Source: Acanthococcus lagerstroemiae (taxonomy: Eukaryota > Arthropoda > Insecta > Hemiptera > Eriococcidae). Taken from it: a DNA stretch of 64,000 nucleotides. The position numbers and the translations under genes were made by a program. The stretch is taken from positions 62,117,211-62,181,210 of the forward strand of contig CM063113.1 of NCBI GenBank assembly GCA_031841125.1, given 5' to 3'. The notes below the pieces were generated by a model. That model worked only from the letters and a program-made list of their open reading frames with translations. It did no database searches and had not been told where the DNA came from. Below are positions 24,960-37,337 of this stretch, one piece after another (positions within the stretch are counted from its first letter, which is position 1; every line of letters starts with the position of its first letter).

Positions 24960-25260
24960 GAAATATAAAACTTCTCATTTTTTGCGTCGTTGAGTGTGAA
25001 TTCTTGACTTGATACATCCTCGATTAGGCCCCAAAACGGAAATTTTATCCTTAGAATTGGTGAAACCGACTTTTGGCTTGGAAAATCGAATAAAATATCG
25101 AAATGAGAGTTCCTGTGTCGCTGATTTCAGTAATTGTATTGGAATTTTCATTCGGCCCTGAAAATTGAAATGTTACTTTCGAGAAAAAGCGAAATCGACT
25201 TGATGTGAATTATCGAACCGAGTTTTAAAATAAGGGTTCTATTTTCGAATACTGCTGTAC
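24960..25260. repeat. Related quasi-satellite unit
   Basis: TATCGAAATGAGAGTTCC, TGTCGCTGATTTCAG and CGGCCCTGAAAA occur in the same order and spacing as in the tandem repeats at 58000 and at 21560-21800. Confidence 0.45.
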
Positions 25261-25426
25261 TCGTTATATGCAAAAGGAGCGCACAAATCCTAACTTCACA
25301 CACGTTCAGCTAGATGTATTACCTCTGTCTGAGCAGTACTAACCCATCTACAGATATACTAAATACTAGAACTGCTAGGTAGGTAGTAGGTAGGTACAGA
25401 CAGGAGCACGCGTCTAGTCGCAGCAA

Positions 25427-25442
25427 CGGAATAAATAACACT
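25427..25442 (+). repeat. Target-site duplication of the R1-like element, left copy
   Basis: The sequence CGGAATAAATAACACT is identical to 28668-28683. The last four bases are the start of the CACTA-ended MITE that received the insertion. Confidence 0.88.
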
Positions 25443-25756
25443 GCTGTGGTGGGACGTATGACGATGCACGCATGCCAAAGTGGCCCCTATGACACCGCAC
25501 CCCCGGCCACAGGAACTACCCTTTCGAGTATCGCGTCAGTGACCAGAGGGACGCCTTGGGGCCGGCTCCCATTTCTACGTACCGGAACGGTGCGCACGTC
25601 CTACCAGGGCCACCATGGGGTTCCTTACTGACCGAGGTCCGCACTCCCTGAGCGCTCGCCTGGAAATTTCAGGTTCCCCACGGCTGGACGCGCTGCCTCT
25701 CTTCACTCACCCCTCACCTCCTCGTCAGTGCAGCTGCAGCAGGTCTTCCTAGGATG

Positions 25757-26225
25757 TTACAGAGTTCTCCTCCTGTTCTCGCCGGCCCTCTGTCTCGACC
25801 ACTCCGTCTGTATCTTCTTCTTCATTATGACCGAGACGAAGGCTGACACCCGGTTCCAACTGCTTCTGTTCTTCATCATCTCCGGAACCAGGCTGTCCGG
25901 CGCGAGATGGCTGATCACGCTGTCGTCTTCATTGCTTCTTCCACCGGGATCGATCGCTGTTGTGGCCGTTCCGCGTCTCTCCTGGTCCCAGGCCTCACAC
26001 TCGAACAGGGTGTGCCAAGGTGTGTCCTCTGCCCCTCGATCACAGTGCGCGCACACGGGGCTCGGCGCTATCGACATCCGATGTAGGTACATGCCGAAGC
26101 ACCCATGGCCGCTCAACACTTGGGTAAGGTGGAAGTTAAGCGCTCCGTGCGTTCTTCCTACCCATCCGTCAAGGTCGCGTATCAGCGCTCGGGTCCAATC
26201 GCCCTTGGTCGAATGGACGAGCGCG
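25757..26225 (-). pseudogene. C-terminal fragment of the R1-like ORF2 reverse transcriptase
   Basis: The frame reads WTRALIRDLDGWVGRTHG, then QVLSGHGCFGMYLHRM, then CAHCDRGAEDTPWHTLFEC. The last is the CCHC-type finger found after the reverse-transcriptase domain in R1-clade ORF2 proteins. The open stretch 25757-26119 gives 120 residues from its first methionine. The similarity runs upstream of that methionine, so the methionine is not a true start. The palm motifs (FADD) are absent because of the deletion that joins this fragment out of frame to the endonuclease. Confidence 0.82.
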
Positions 26226-26546
26226 TCCTTCTACTTCCGAAGAGTGTCCTGCTGGATGACTCGCTTGACCCGAAGTGCCCGGAGCTATCGGACAGTCAGG
26301 GCATACGCCATAGGCTGCCAGTCCAGTACGGTCTCTGTACCATCCTCGAACTTCGTCCAGCCTGTAGGGCTCGCTCGCTATCACCAGGTCAACCTGTGTC
26401 TCTCCCACCGTGTTCCACAGGAGATCCTGGCCGACTGCACAGTAGTTTAGGTTGACCTGGAGGAGGGTGAGTGGCCTATTCAGCGGCGTTGATTCGGCCG
26501 CCGCCGACTGCGGCCGTCCCCTCCTTGGGCGTTCACGTCCCGGCAT
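26169..26546 (-). pseudogene. N-terminal fragment of the R1-like ORF2 endonuclease
   Basis: The frame begins MPGRERPRRG and contains TLLQVNLNYC followed by VDLVIASEPYR. These are the first two motifs of the apurinic-like endonuclease of R1-clade elements, with the metal-binding asparagine and glutamate. They normally nick the target before reverse transcription. About 65 residues of endonuclease similarity remain. Past roughly 26290 the sequence belongs to the 3' part of ORF2 read in the wrong frame, so the original length of about 1,000 residues is lost by an internal deletion. Confidence 0.78.
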
Positions 26547-26599
26547 CCCTTGCCGCCCAGGACGTGCACGGAGTCGCGCTCCTCTACCCGGCTACATAA

Positions 26600-27877
26600 C
26601 GACACTTGGGGGGTTGCCGGCACTGTACGATCTTATGGCCGGTCCCCCCGTATCGGTAGCACACGTCGCCTAAGGTGGCTGTCGCTGCGCATCTATTGGC
26701 GACGTGTCCTACTTCCAGGCACCGGTAACACCGTGTCACCTGCCTCGCCTTCTCGAGCGAGCGGACCCTACAATTGCTCCACCCGAGCGCTACCTTTCCG
26801 CGCCCCAGCGTATCAAGGGCCGCTTGGCGCCATCTCTCCTTGCCTGATGACGCGCGCCTGGGGTAGCGCTGCTGCTATCTCCTCCGGTGTCACTGACTGC
26901 TCCCCGTCAGTCAGACAGCAGGGTGGTGCGGCGCTGCGGTCTTCGGATCTTCGCATCCGCGCCCAGCACTTCGGTGAGCTTGCTGGCGAAGTTTTCGACA
27001 GCTGACTCCTCTCCCTGGAGCTCCAGTAGCATGTCGCCGCCCTTGGTGTGCCGGGTCCCCGTAACTTGGACCCCGCACGCCTTCGGGTCTATTGCTGCTC
27101 GGGCCCTCCTGATTAAGGCCGCGTACTCCACCTCCGCGCTCTTCCGCGCAATGATGACTGCGGCAGTACGCGGCCTTCTCTTCTTCAATATCTCCCGCTC
27201 ACGGGCCTCCCTGCCTTTGGGTGAGGGTACGGGCCTGGGCGGGGCGGCTGACTCCTCCTGGGCTTTGGTGGTCCTTGGCTTCTTTCTGCGGACCACCTCG
27301 GCCCATGTCGCAGCATCCGCATCGGCACGCTCCCCCTCAGAGGCCGGTGTGCTGCGGAGCAACGCCTCTTCTTGCTCCTTGGCCTCCTTCTGTTGTTCCA
27401 TCAGCTTTTGGATGTGCTGGCTGATGGGGGTAGGGCCTCGTCTTCTCTGGTGTTGCCGTCTTTGTCGTGTTTTCCTGTTGCGGCTCCTTCTGCTGCTGCT
27501 GTTGTTGCTGTTGTTGCTGCTGTCGCTGCTGTTGCTGCTGTTGCTGCTGCGGCTGCACTTTTCTCTGCTTCTGCTGCTGCTGCTGTCGGTTCAGCAGTTC
27601 GCTGATGCACCGCTACTCTGCCTTCAGCGCCTCCATCTCTGTCCTGTGTTGCGCGGCCATGTGTTCGATCTTTCCTTCCAACTCTTGGATTCGTTGGTCG
27701 CGCAGCACTATATTTATCGTCCCGGAGGCGCTTGTTTTCGGCTCTCAGCGGACCCACCCGCTTCGGCGGCAATTTCGCTTTTTCCCTGCCTGGCGCCGGA
27801 TTCGACGTCTCCCGCTCCGACGATGTGGAGACAACTCGCCTCTTCTTCTTTGTTTCCCTTCCTCTGCTTCTTTTCAC
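26600..27877 (-). pseudogene. Decayed ORF1 (Gag-like RNA-binding protein) of the R1-like element
   Basis: In R1-clade elements ORF1 is a nucleic-acid chaperone that packages element RNA. Here the reading passes through several frames. It holds a basic N-terminal stretch, a coiled-coil segment (RIQELEGKIEHMAAQ, about 27650-27700, ending in a stop), a glutamine-rich run from CTG/TTG codons (27488-27562), then TWAEVVRRKKPRT and a conserved block ending LGADAKIRR (26907-27401, the longest intact frame, 164 aa). Zinc knuckles follow. The first, CYRCLEVGHVANRC (26689-26730), is intact. The second, CYRYGGTGHKIVQC (26619-26660), has lost its second cysteine. A third is unrecognisable. Confidence 0.8.
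27488..27562 (-). repeat. CAG/CAA trinucleotide tract within element ORF1
   Basis: CTG, TTG and TCG triplets on the + strand read as glutamine-rich codons on the minus strand in the coiled-coil frame of ORF1. In the overlapping open frame they read as alanine and threonine. Confidence 0.85.
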
Positions 27878-28667
27878 TTCTTATTCTTCGCCTCCCGCCA
27901 GGAGGACCTGTGGTTCGGTAGTTGGGTTTCTCGTTGTAATGGGTTCAGTTAGCGGTGTTTCATCTTCCGGTATATTTGTCCGTTGCGGGGGGACGAATGT
28001 GTCCGCCCCGCCATCCGAGGCTTGTTCTTGTTGTGTTGACATTGAAAGAAAAGAATTGCCTTTTAAGGCTACGGCCAGCCTTCCGGCGCTGGCTTCCGGA
28101 CGTGAACGGGTCGGCTGAAGTTACCCTGAGCGTTACAATGCCTTCACGATACGTAACCCATCCACCAGCGCATCGTCGTTGCGTGGTCTTGCGGTCCATT
28201 ACGACTGCAGTAGGGCCGCCTGATCCCCCACTGCAGAAGGCTCCAGTCACGGCTTTGACTGGGTTTGTTCAAGTTTTCCTTCTCTCAAAAAGGTTTTAAT
28301 CTCGGAGTTTTCCTTCTCCTCCCAAGGTCCCCTCTACTCATAGAGGATCCTTGGTAGCCTGTAGCGCTGTACTATCTCCATTACAATACCTCCGCGCTGG
28401 TGCATCATAGGTACACGCACTTGCAAGCGTGGGGTAGCTGCCTCCCTTACTCGACGTTGAAGGTCGAGGCAAGCGCACCGACGATGGGTCGGCCCCCTCC
28501 TAGCTCGGCAGCCGCCCAACGATGTTGCTTGGCTGGCATCCCAATCACCATGTGCAGGTGCTGGGTAGGAGTTGGCGAATGCAAATGGTAAGGGATCACG
28601 CTGGTGCGACGCTACGCTCTCCCTGGCTAGGGGAGAGTTAACCCACTACATTCGCCCATTTCAAGGG

Positions 28668-28683
28668 CGGAATAAATAACACT
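28668..28683 (+). repeat. Target-site duplication of the R1-like element, right copy
   Basis: CGGAATAAATAACACT is identical to 25427-25442. It overlaps the TAA duplication (28677-28679) and the first four bases of the MITE beginning at 28680. Confidence 0.88.
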
Positions 28684-29654
28684 ACACAGCAACTTGAGAT
28701 TTTGTAAAAGAACAATGACATGAGAACATATAATTCTATAAGTATTTCCAACGAGGAATTTAATGCCAATGTTAGTTTTTGGATTGTACTTCATTTTTAT
28801 TCTATCTCCTATATTAAATGCGAATTTTAGTATCATCAAGATGATACCACTGATCAAGCAAACTATGCGCATTCAGTATTGTTATCAGTATCAGTGTAGC
28901 TATTCGCGGTCGACAAAAAGGAATAAAACGAGGAAAATTTGATAACATTTTAATTTTGAATATGGAAAACGAGAGGTTCCCGAGAAAAATGGTTAATGCC
29001 ATCGTATTCGGCATTCAAAATATAGCTAAAATCATGTACAGTAGTCTCCCGATTATCCGACCTAATCGGGGCTCAGTGGAGGTCGGATAACGAAAAAGTC
29101 GGATAATCCGAAAGGCGTAATTTTTCAATAAAAATTTATAGTACTGTGCTGCTTTGATAATTTAGGAAAGAAATAATGGAGTAGGTAATAGATATTGTCT
29201 TTATTTTTACTGTACATACATGCATACATATACACATAAATATTATGTACTTAGTGGAATAATAACACATAGTATGTGTATAGAACAGTAAAGAATACAT
29301 TCGTGGATTATAATTAATTTTGAGAGAGGGTTGGAATTAGTCGGTAATAACAGACTACCATGATTGTGCGCTCACAAGCTCACATGTTTTTCTGCAGAAA
29401 AATTTCGCCATTTTCGGAAAATTAGCAACTTCTGAGGTATTACACTGGACCGATCACTTATTTAATTGTATGCAGGTATGAGCAATCGAAAAAAATGCAG
29501 AGGTCAGATGATTTTGGCCTGATGGGTCGGATAATCCGGCAAGTAAGGTCGGATTAATTTGAGTCGGATAACCCGAAAGTCGGATAATCGAAGATCAGAT
29601 AATCGAGAGACTACTGTAATCCCATCCCATTGTTTTATATGCAGTTGTGTAGTG
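28680..29654. mobile_element. MITE with CACTA-type ends, copy 2 (carries a nested insertion)
   Basis: The element starts CACTACACAGCAAC and ends GTTGTGTAGTG. It is flanked by TAA at 28677-28679 and at 29655-29657. It is about 395 bp without the pogo-like insert at 29039-29616. Its first four bases (CACT) fall inside the 16-bp target duplication of the R1-like element at 25443-28667, so that retroposon inserted into this MITE's left end after the MITE was already there. Confidence 0.75.
29039..29616. mobile_element. pogo/Tigger-like MITE nested in the CACTA-ended MITE
   Basis: The 578-bp element begins CAGTAGTCTCCCGATTATCC and ends, in reverse complement, CAGTAGTCTCTCGATTATCT. It is flanked by TA at 29037-29038 and 29617-29618. 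The inner parts near both ends repeat GTCGGATAA motifs. CAGTAGTC-type ends with a TA duplication are typical of the pogo/Tigger branch of Tc1-mariner. The sister copy at 2070-2452 lacks it and gives the empty site. No transposase frame is present. Confidence 0.82.
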
Positions 29655-31400
29655 TAATATACATTTGTAACAAGTAGTAATGCATACATATTTCTCGGCT
29701 CGCTTATCGCTTTTGTAGATAACAAGCATAATATGATTACGATACGTTTAACAAGGACCATAGCGAGTAATGGCCTATCGCTTATGAACAAGGAAGTTGA
29801 AACTACGATCAAACACAACTGCACGTATTATAGTTTCTGTGCAAATAACAGATTTTTGTGGAAATCGTGTAAACAATATTTATTGACTGAAATTTAATAT
29901 CAGTTTACTCAGAATTGTAATCATGTCACTATAACTTAGTTTCCCTTACGTGCCTTAAAAGGGAAACTGTCGCACAGCGTATTTGCTCTATCACGGTAAA
30001 ATGATACTATTGCCCTTGCACTTACACAAATGGATCAGGAGGTGGGGGCGGCTCCGGTACCAGGGCTTGGAAGAAGACAGTAAATTAAATAACTGTAAGT
30101 AGTTTTCTTGTGAACGTTTTCGAAGAATTCATCGAAATAATTATTTTGAATCGATATTTTTCCCACTTTAAAAACGACGAATTAATGGTGATATTCGAGT
30201 ACATATCGTTCGCATTTCATAAGTTTAGTTTCAAGTCCTACAAAAAATCGTATCTTGAAGAATTTCAGCCCGTTAAAAACAAAACCGAAGACGTTGCAAA
30301 AATAAAGAAAGAAGTTATATTGTCGCGGCGATAAAGAAAGAAATAAAAAAAACGACTGCCGTTAAAACATGAGGAGTAAACATGAGTGAAATTCATTCGA
30401 AAGGAATAAACAAACTAGTAAAAATATATATAAAGGAAATAAAACACAATGTTAAGAAGAATCTCATAAAATAAACGTAACTCGGTCTATAAAAAACTTT
30501 TTTTTTTCTTCTCCTGAAAAGTGTTTTCATTTTTACTTTGTCAGAAAGTCGAGTACTTCTTGATTTGATTTTTTACGTACGTTTAAATTTTTATTGTACG
30601 AGTACGACGATATTCTTACAGTTTTAATATCAGAATCGTTTCCCGGGCAGTAAATTACATATTCTAGCAGCTTCCGCGCGTTGCACATCTTCTCCTATTT
30701 TCGTAAAATATTGACACGTTAAGATTCTAAGTCACGTGATGTATTCTCATAAATTTTAAATCAAATCGGTCGGGAAATACGAATTCGCAGTCTATTGGTA
30801 GAAATTGAGCGATTCGATAACCATTACTTGCTTGAATATTACGTTGTTTGATATTTCGCATTTTTATACGGAGAATGGTGCATACTGCATTGCAAAATTT
30901 ACAAAATTTGTAGTCTGGTCTACCTGAAGCGATTACCCCACCGACTACATTAGGTACGTTCATGTCCTAGAAACGCCTTCGCAGCCACAAAATCCTGCAG
31001 AAATGCCGTTATCCTCATCGTATCTCAATAGTAAACTCGTCTTCTGAGAATGCTGTAGGGAGGAAAATTCGTATAAACGGATATGAAGTAGCATTAAGTG
31101 AACTCTAAATGAAACGAAATATCTTATAACGGTCTGAGACCGCGCAAACGCGAATGCCAGAAAAATTAAGCGCGAAGAAATTAAAAAATTATAACTCACC
31201 GAAAGTATTTTTGCAACACTGTGGGGAAAGGGGCAAACTATCCAGCCAAGCATCGCACAATAGTCCGAGACCTATAAAAGACCGGCATGGATGAAAAATC
31301 GGAAATTGGAAAATTGCAAGATGATGGTCCGTTATTTTCCTCGGGGAAGATGGGTTTTGTTTTAGAATTCGGAAAATATAATACGCCTATCTTTTATTTA

Positions 31401-31405
<5 letters not shown>

Positions 31406-31435
<30 letters not shown>
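31406..31435 (+). repeat. (TTA)10 microsatellite
   Basis: Nearly pure TTA run inside the 31.7-kb intron. Confidence 0.9.
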
Positions 31436-31436
<1 letters not shown>

Positions 31437-34400
31437 TTTTGGTTTCGGAGGTCTTCGAAGTATTTTTCGATATTTTTTCTGCTTCAAAGTTGAAATTTTA
31501 ACAGTTGATGACCGTTGTTGGAAACTGGTAATTCGGAATATACGACGAGTAAATAGATAAGATTCTTTTTCATACTTGCAAAAGCTCGATAGTACCTATT
31601 CTATAATCATTATAATGTAGAACTTGCTTAAGTAGGTATCGAATGATATCTGAAAGGATCGAAACAGAAAATTACTGGCGATGAACTGCTGGGATGCGAT
31701 AGTAGGGAAGCGGCTTTGAAGGTGAAATTAGGAAGTAGTCGGTGCATCTACGCCTTCATCATTCTGCAATTTAATCCCGAAATTTTTCGGTCAAAGGGAA
31801 GATTCGGAATTCTCAGATCATGATGTGATACGTTCGGAATTCCCTTTAATTCGCATTCACTACATGTTAGTTCAGGAGCTAATTTTTACTATGTTCTGCT
31901 TTCTTCCAAGCATAACTTTGATAATGACATTCCGTCGATTACGGTTACCTGTGTGCCAGAACTTACGGCATCACATGCCGATCTTGCAGGCTTAAAGTCA
32001 GCGAGGTTATAGCCCCTCAGGCATGCGCATCTTCGCGTGAATTGATTTCTTCTCGTTTTTCGAATTTGCTAAAAACACAAACAGATGCTGGGCGAACAAA
32101 AGAGACAATGCTGTGATTGCTATAAAAACATAAAAAGCAAAAGAGGGCGGAAAAGAAAAGAAAAATAATATAGAAAAATAAAAAGAATCGACCGATAGTA
32201 AGACGCGTAATTTTTTATATTTTCTCTTCGGTTTTGTATATATAAGAACTGCGAGACATCGTGTATAAACCTATAAATAATCTGGCAGAGGGAATCGGGG
32301 AAACTTTCCATCTTTTATATTTTGGTTAACGTGGCAGAAAGCAGCCTGCCGCTTCCCTCATATTCGTCGAGAAAAAGTTAAATATGCGTCAGTTATTCCG
32401 AAATATTACCTTATATATTTTCATTTTTTCCTACTTTTTTTTTCTTCTTTCTTTTTTTGTTTCATAAATTCATCTTTTACCAATGTTTTCGGCAAAGAAA
32501 AGAGAGGGTGAGGAGGTTGACGTATATATATTTTCCCTTCCGCTTCATCAAACCGACTTCCTGCGCGCGAAAAGCGGCGAGATGAAGAGCGACGAGAAAT
32601 AATAACCAAAAACCCGAATAGAGGAACGAGTGCGAAGTTAAAAGCATTTTCACGTATGACGATGCGACATTATACTTCGACAGCAAACGCCGAATTTCCA
32701 TTTAAGAAGTATTTTTCCACACGATTATGAACTTTGCACGGCACAAACTTTCGATAACCAGCGTTTACCTCTCGTAAGCTTTTTCGTTCTCGCTTCGGTG
32801 ACAAAGTTTACGTAAAATTCTAAGTACTCTGTAAAGCCTCGTTGGCGTACGTAATACGTACCTATATTTATTTTTTCGGTGGATTGAGGGGGGATGGGAG
32901 CATTCGGTTTTTTACGCGAATGTTTCGTTCCCGGAGTCGCTTTTGAAAGTCGATACGTAAGATGAGAAACAAGGCACGACCAACTTCTGCTGTGACAGCC
33001 GTTTTTCTCGCAGTAAATCTGAAATCTTCGCGTTTGAGTTATAAATTTTATTCTTAACCGATTTTCGTACGCGTAATTTGGTATACGAATATTCTGTCCT
33101 CGATTTCGAGTCTGCCAGCTTAGCAGGTCATAGTTTTGTAGCGACCGATTTCACCGCGTATAATTGCTTGCGTACACGCAACGACCAGCTGATGCGCAAA
33201 AACTGTTTGAAAGTTTCTTCACCTCGCCGCACCATTTTCTCTTTTTTCAAAACGAATTATCGTTCCTTATTAGGTTTTAAAAGAAAGTTCAAAATACGCC
33301 GATTTTAACTCGGTTTTATTTTCCCTTTTTTCTTTTCGTTAATTTTCGATTCGCGGTTACTTTCTCGTTCTAGTTTACGGTGCGGCTCGACTCGACTTTT
33401 CGTTTCGAGAGGGGGGGGGGAAATGAGGCACCGATAGTGTAGAGTGAAATTGGAGCGGCGCGACGTGTAGTTTCAGGAATGTACTGTAACTTTCATTTCA
33501 TCGCACTCGCAATTGTCAGCCGCTTATTTCAGGCTATAGATCCTGATTTTGTTAAGAATTTACCGGGAAAATCATTTACTCGATAAAAAATTCCGGGATA
33601 TGAGAAAATCGCCTGTTTTCAAGTTTAAGGGCAAAATAAATATAAAAATAGTGCCGCGCGTACCGTGTTTCATTAATAGAAACGGGGGGAAAAAATAAGG
33701 AAGTTCAAAGCGCGACGGAATGTAAAAAATTTCGTCGCGAATTAAATATTAAGTTTTTTATTTTCGAGAGACATAATTTTCTTCGGCGGATAAAATCATT
33801 TTTTGCGAGAAACGCGAGAATAATAAATGTTTTGTCTCGTGCGAGATGGTGATTGCGGTCGTGATGGTTGCTCCGCAAATTGGTTAAGCGCTTTTCCTCG
33901 TGTTAATTTTACTCGTGGCAGGGTGGCGTATCTATCGCAAAATCAGTAACCGATTCGACCACATTTACACAACTCCCACCCCTCAATTACGAGTTCATAT
34001 ATACGTTAATTGTTTCCGCATTGTATATGCACCAAGATGCACGTAGTTCACGCGTAGGTGCACGAACCAGTTAAAGAATTTGGGGCGTCACGTTTTGAGG
34101 ACTATGGAAACGACAGGTCTTCATCTCGCGAAACGCAGACTTCTTTTACAGCGATCCTTTTTGCATGATAGGTGCACAGTTGTGCTCTAGAGGTGCCACT
34201 TTTGGTACACGCCCTCTTTTTCGAAGTATCTAAATACATACGGTGGGTGAGAGGCTGCGAAATGACTGCTTTCTCTTCGTCGGTTCTAAATCGTTTTTCA
34301 TCCACTCGGTGATGCATCGTAGGTGTCAAATGTGCAGCGGATTCTACAGTTAGTCCACAGATTGCCCATCGTAATTAAGCTATGAAACGAATATTTGAAC

Positions 34401-36419
34401 ATTTTCTTCGTAGTACTCTCGGATGGAGAGGTGTAGAAATGGCTACTTCTACTTCGTCTACTGTAAAATATTTTTCACGTGTCGATCTGTTAGTACGTTC
34501 ATTGTAGGGCATACAAATCCAACGGGTCAAGTCGTTTGTGCGCCATACAAGGGTATCACATTGAGAGAATTCTGGAGACCGGAGACGAGACTTCACCCCT
34601 ACAATGTCGAAAGTTTTTCGTGCCAATATTTGCGCACACGTGTAACGTGTTCCAAGTTCAGTGTATGGGTTGTGACAATGGGACTTATCGAATCTTCGTG
34701 TTACTAATAAAACTACGAATATACCGTGCGCTTACTCAAACGTGTTATTTTCCGCTGCAGCTGCGGCATAATACAAGTTTACCGAAGTTGGTGTGTCGAA
34801 TGTAAGTTGTCAATTAACGATTCTGAAAGTATAGAAGGTAACGGCTCCCGATGAGCGATTTGGGAACCGGCATTTCGACCTTTGCGAAGGGCGCATACCC
34901 GAAACCGCGAAAGTTATTTCTGTCGAATAGAAGCATTTTTACCTATACCTACTGTTTAGTGTAGGCTCGTACACGCCTATAGACGAGGTGGCGCGTATTT
35001 GGTAGCTACGCGTTCATGTATAGGTATAGAACGTAGCGTGTCCCGCGTCGAAATGAGAAGATTTACGCGTCAATAAATACCTTCGTCCGTTCGCGCAACT
35101 ATTTTCGGAACGTGAAATGAAATAATCGGCTGGCAGTTTAGCGGCCCATAAATTTGAAAAAGCTGACGAGTATTCCCGACGAAAGAGAGCGGACCAGCAG
35201 CTTTTTCGCGCGAAAATTATCCTCTTTGAGAGAATCGAATTTCCAGATTTTTCATTCTCCGTTCCCTCGTCGTATTTGTGCCGAATTATTCGAACGAAAT
35301 TAACGTGGCAACCCCGGTATAAGTATTTTACGGATTCGTTTTTCGGCCAAACACTTCTCCGTGGCGCGGCTGGATACCGGCTCCGAAACGTAAGAAACCT
35401 AAATATTTGCCTAATCGGTGTAGGAGTACATGACTACCACGAATGGCTGAAAGTCGCTCGCACTGACTGAATGCGAGTTCCCCTTCTCAGCCAAAACCTG
35501 CTAAATTTTCAAGTTCGCTCAAATGACCCCTATTGCTGCTTCGCCGCTGTGGTATCCTGGGCAATATTTGATAAACCCAAACCGTGAAGCGTGAAAAACC
35601 TCTTGTACGATCGAACAGTCGGGCTTTTCGGGGTAGTTTGATCCCACCTAGTTGAAGAACATTGGCTGCCAGTCTTAATATCTACCACCCAATAATTCTG
35701 GAGGGCAACCCTGAGTCTTCGAGGTTTCTCAATTATCGGCATATCTGCAAATAGTTGAACAAAAATTAGTCGGATATAGATTCCTCTTGTGGGAATAATG
35801 AATAGTAACCCGACTTTCACTACATTCAGTTCAACCAATTTATGTCGACATTTTGACATATTCTGAGATGAAGACATAAAGTGTGTTGAACCGTTAATGT
35901 CAATTAGTTCTCTTAAATCAGTGAAATTTCACGTACTATTCGTTTTTCCAAAAATGGACTACGTTTCAATGGATGACAACTATCAACCGTATTGATGGTT
36001 ACCGGGGATGTTTTTCGTGTACAGTTCATCATGTCAGTATTGAGTGCGATCGAACAGCTGTATGCCGAAGAGTCTGACGGCCAAAATGAAAGTCACGAAT
36101 TAGTACTGAGGATGCAATGTCACTCACTGGGGGGAAAAAGATTCGAAAAAAATGATCCTCTTTGTTTGCTCGTCGAACTCGAATATTCGATTTCCACGAG
36201 TCTGTTCGCGAATTTTACATCCTGTCAACGACAAGATATGATTTTGATTTTTGACTTGGAATACTTTTCTGGCGCAAGTAAGAACAAATTTTATGCGGAA
36301 TCGATCGTATTAAAATATATATTTAGGTTAACGAAGCTTTATGTTTGCAAGAATGACAACCAGGTGTGGGTACATGGGGGAGGAAATGTAGGTAATTGCC
36401 CTTCCTAGAAAGAAATGTT

Positions 36420-36990
36420 TAAATTAAAAACGATTCGAAACTGTCGCTGTCTTACCGAGTTTCAAGCAATTCAACTAGTGTTAAAAAGTTTCGAGGAATC
36501 CTAAACAAATATGACAGTATTGCCGAACGTTGTAGGTATGTAAGCTACGAAGATAAATTACGAATTTTAAACAAGTCTAGAAAAAGACTTACTACTAAGT
36601 CTTGAACAAAGTCTTATAAGTTTTAAAAAATCGTGAATCGTCTCGAGAAATCCTGAAAAGTCATGAACAAGAGTCTTAAACGAGTCACGAATGGTAGAAC
36701 TGTTTAGAAAAGCCCTAAAGAGCGTATCTACTTGTCTGAAGCAAGTATAGAAGAATCTTTGTGAGTCTTGATCAAGCCTCGAAGATTGTTAATAAAGTCT
36801 GAAAAAATCGTAACAATTCCTCCGCTTGTTTTAGGCACTCGAGGAATCATAAACAAGAGTTTCCCAGAGTGTTAAACATGTTGGAAGAATTGTAAATGTG
36901 TATCGATGAGGCTTAGTTATGAGGAGTCTAGTTTTCAAGGGTCTAAAAGATCTCTATATCGCGTCTCGAAGAGTCTTAATCGAATAAATT
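36420..36990 (-). repeat. Degenerate field of AGACTC motifs in the opposite orientation
   Basis: The + strand reads GTCTTGAACAAAGTCTTATA, AAGAGTCTTAAACGAGTC and GAAGAGTCTTAATCGA. These are the reverse complement of the words in 3130-3860. Confidence 0.55.
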
Positions 36991-37337
36991 GAAAAGCGTC
37001 GTAAACGGAGATAAACGGAGATATGTTCATTTCCTTTCTCAATAAGGATATAGATGAGTACCTACAAATCACTTAAAACTCCAAGTGTTTTTGTCTTCTA
37101 TCTACTTACTCAGTTACCATCGTAAGAGCAATATCGATGAATTCGAGGGGAAAAGAGGAGACCAACACTATCAAATTCTTACACATTCCGCATTGTTTCT
37201 CTGAGGATGGCTTTCTGATTCGCCGCTGATGATACCAGGGCTCAGTGACTAAAAGTTTGGTTTTCAGCGGATTACCAAACTCGATTACTAGGTAATAATC
37301 TCGAAAAGAAGACGGCGGTAATAGTATATTACACACC

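Larger units (their letters stand above)
25443..28667 (-). mobile_element. Internally deleted R1-clade non-LTR retrotransposon
   Basis: The element runs 5' (28667) to 3' (25443) on the minus strand and is about 3.2 kb. It is bracketed by an exact 16-bp duplication at 25427-25442 and 28668-28683. Reading along it: a GC-rich 5' leader (about 27880-28667), a Gag-like ORF1 with coiled coil, glutamine-rich tract and zinc knuckles, the first part of an endonuclease, then directly the last part of the reverse-transcriptase ORF with its terminal zinc-finger motif, then a 3' UTR. The catalytic reverse-transcriptase core is missing. ORF1 has frameshifts and stops, so this copy cannot move on its own. 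The base composition is much richer in GC than the flanks. Confidence 0.88.

Noticed and set aside
27467..27952. Cysteine-rich + strand frame of 161 codons and the 344-codon + strand frame 26887-27921
   Set aside because: Both are antisense shadows of the GC-rich ORF1 of the minus-strand retroposon and its CAG tract.
35530..35877. 115-codon minus-strand frame
   Set aside because: I recognise no family in it, and no relative elsewhere in the window supports it.
35992..36408. 138-codon + strand frame
   Set aside because: No domain, no signal, and no splice sites linking it to anything. Length alone is not enough in 64 kb.
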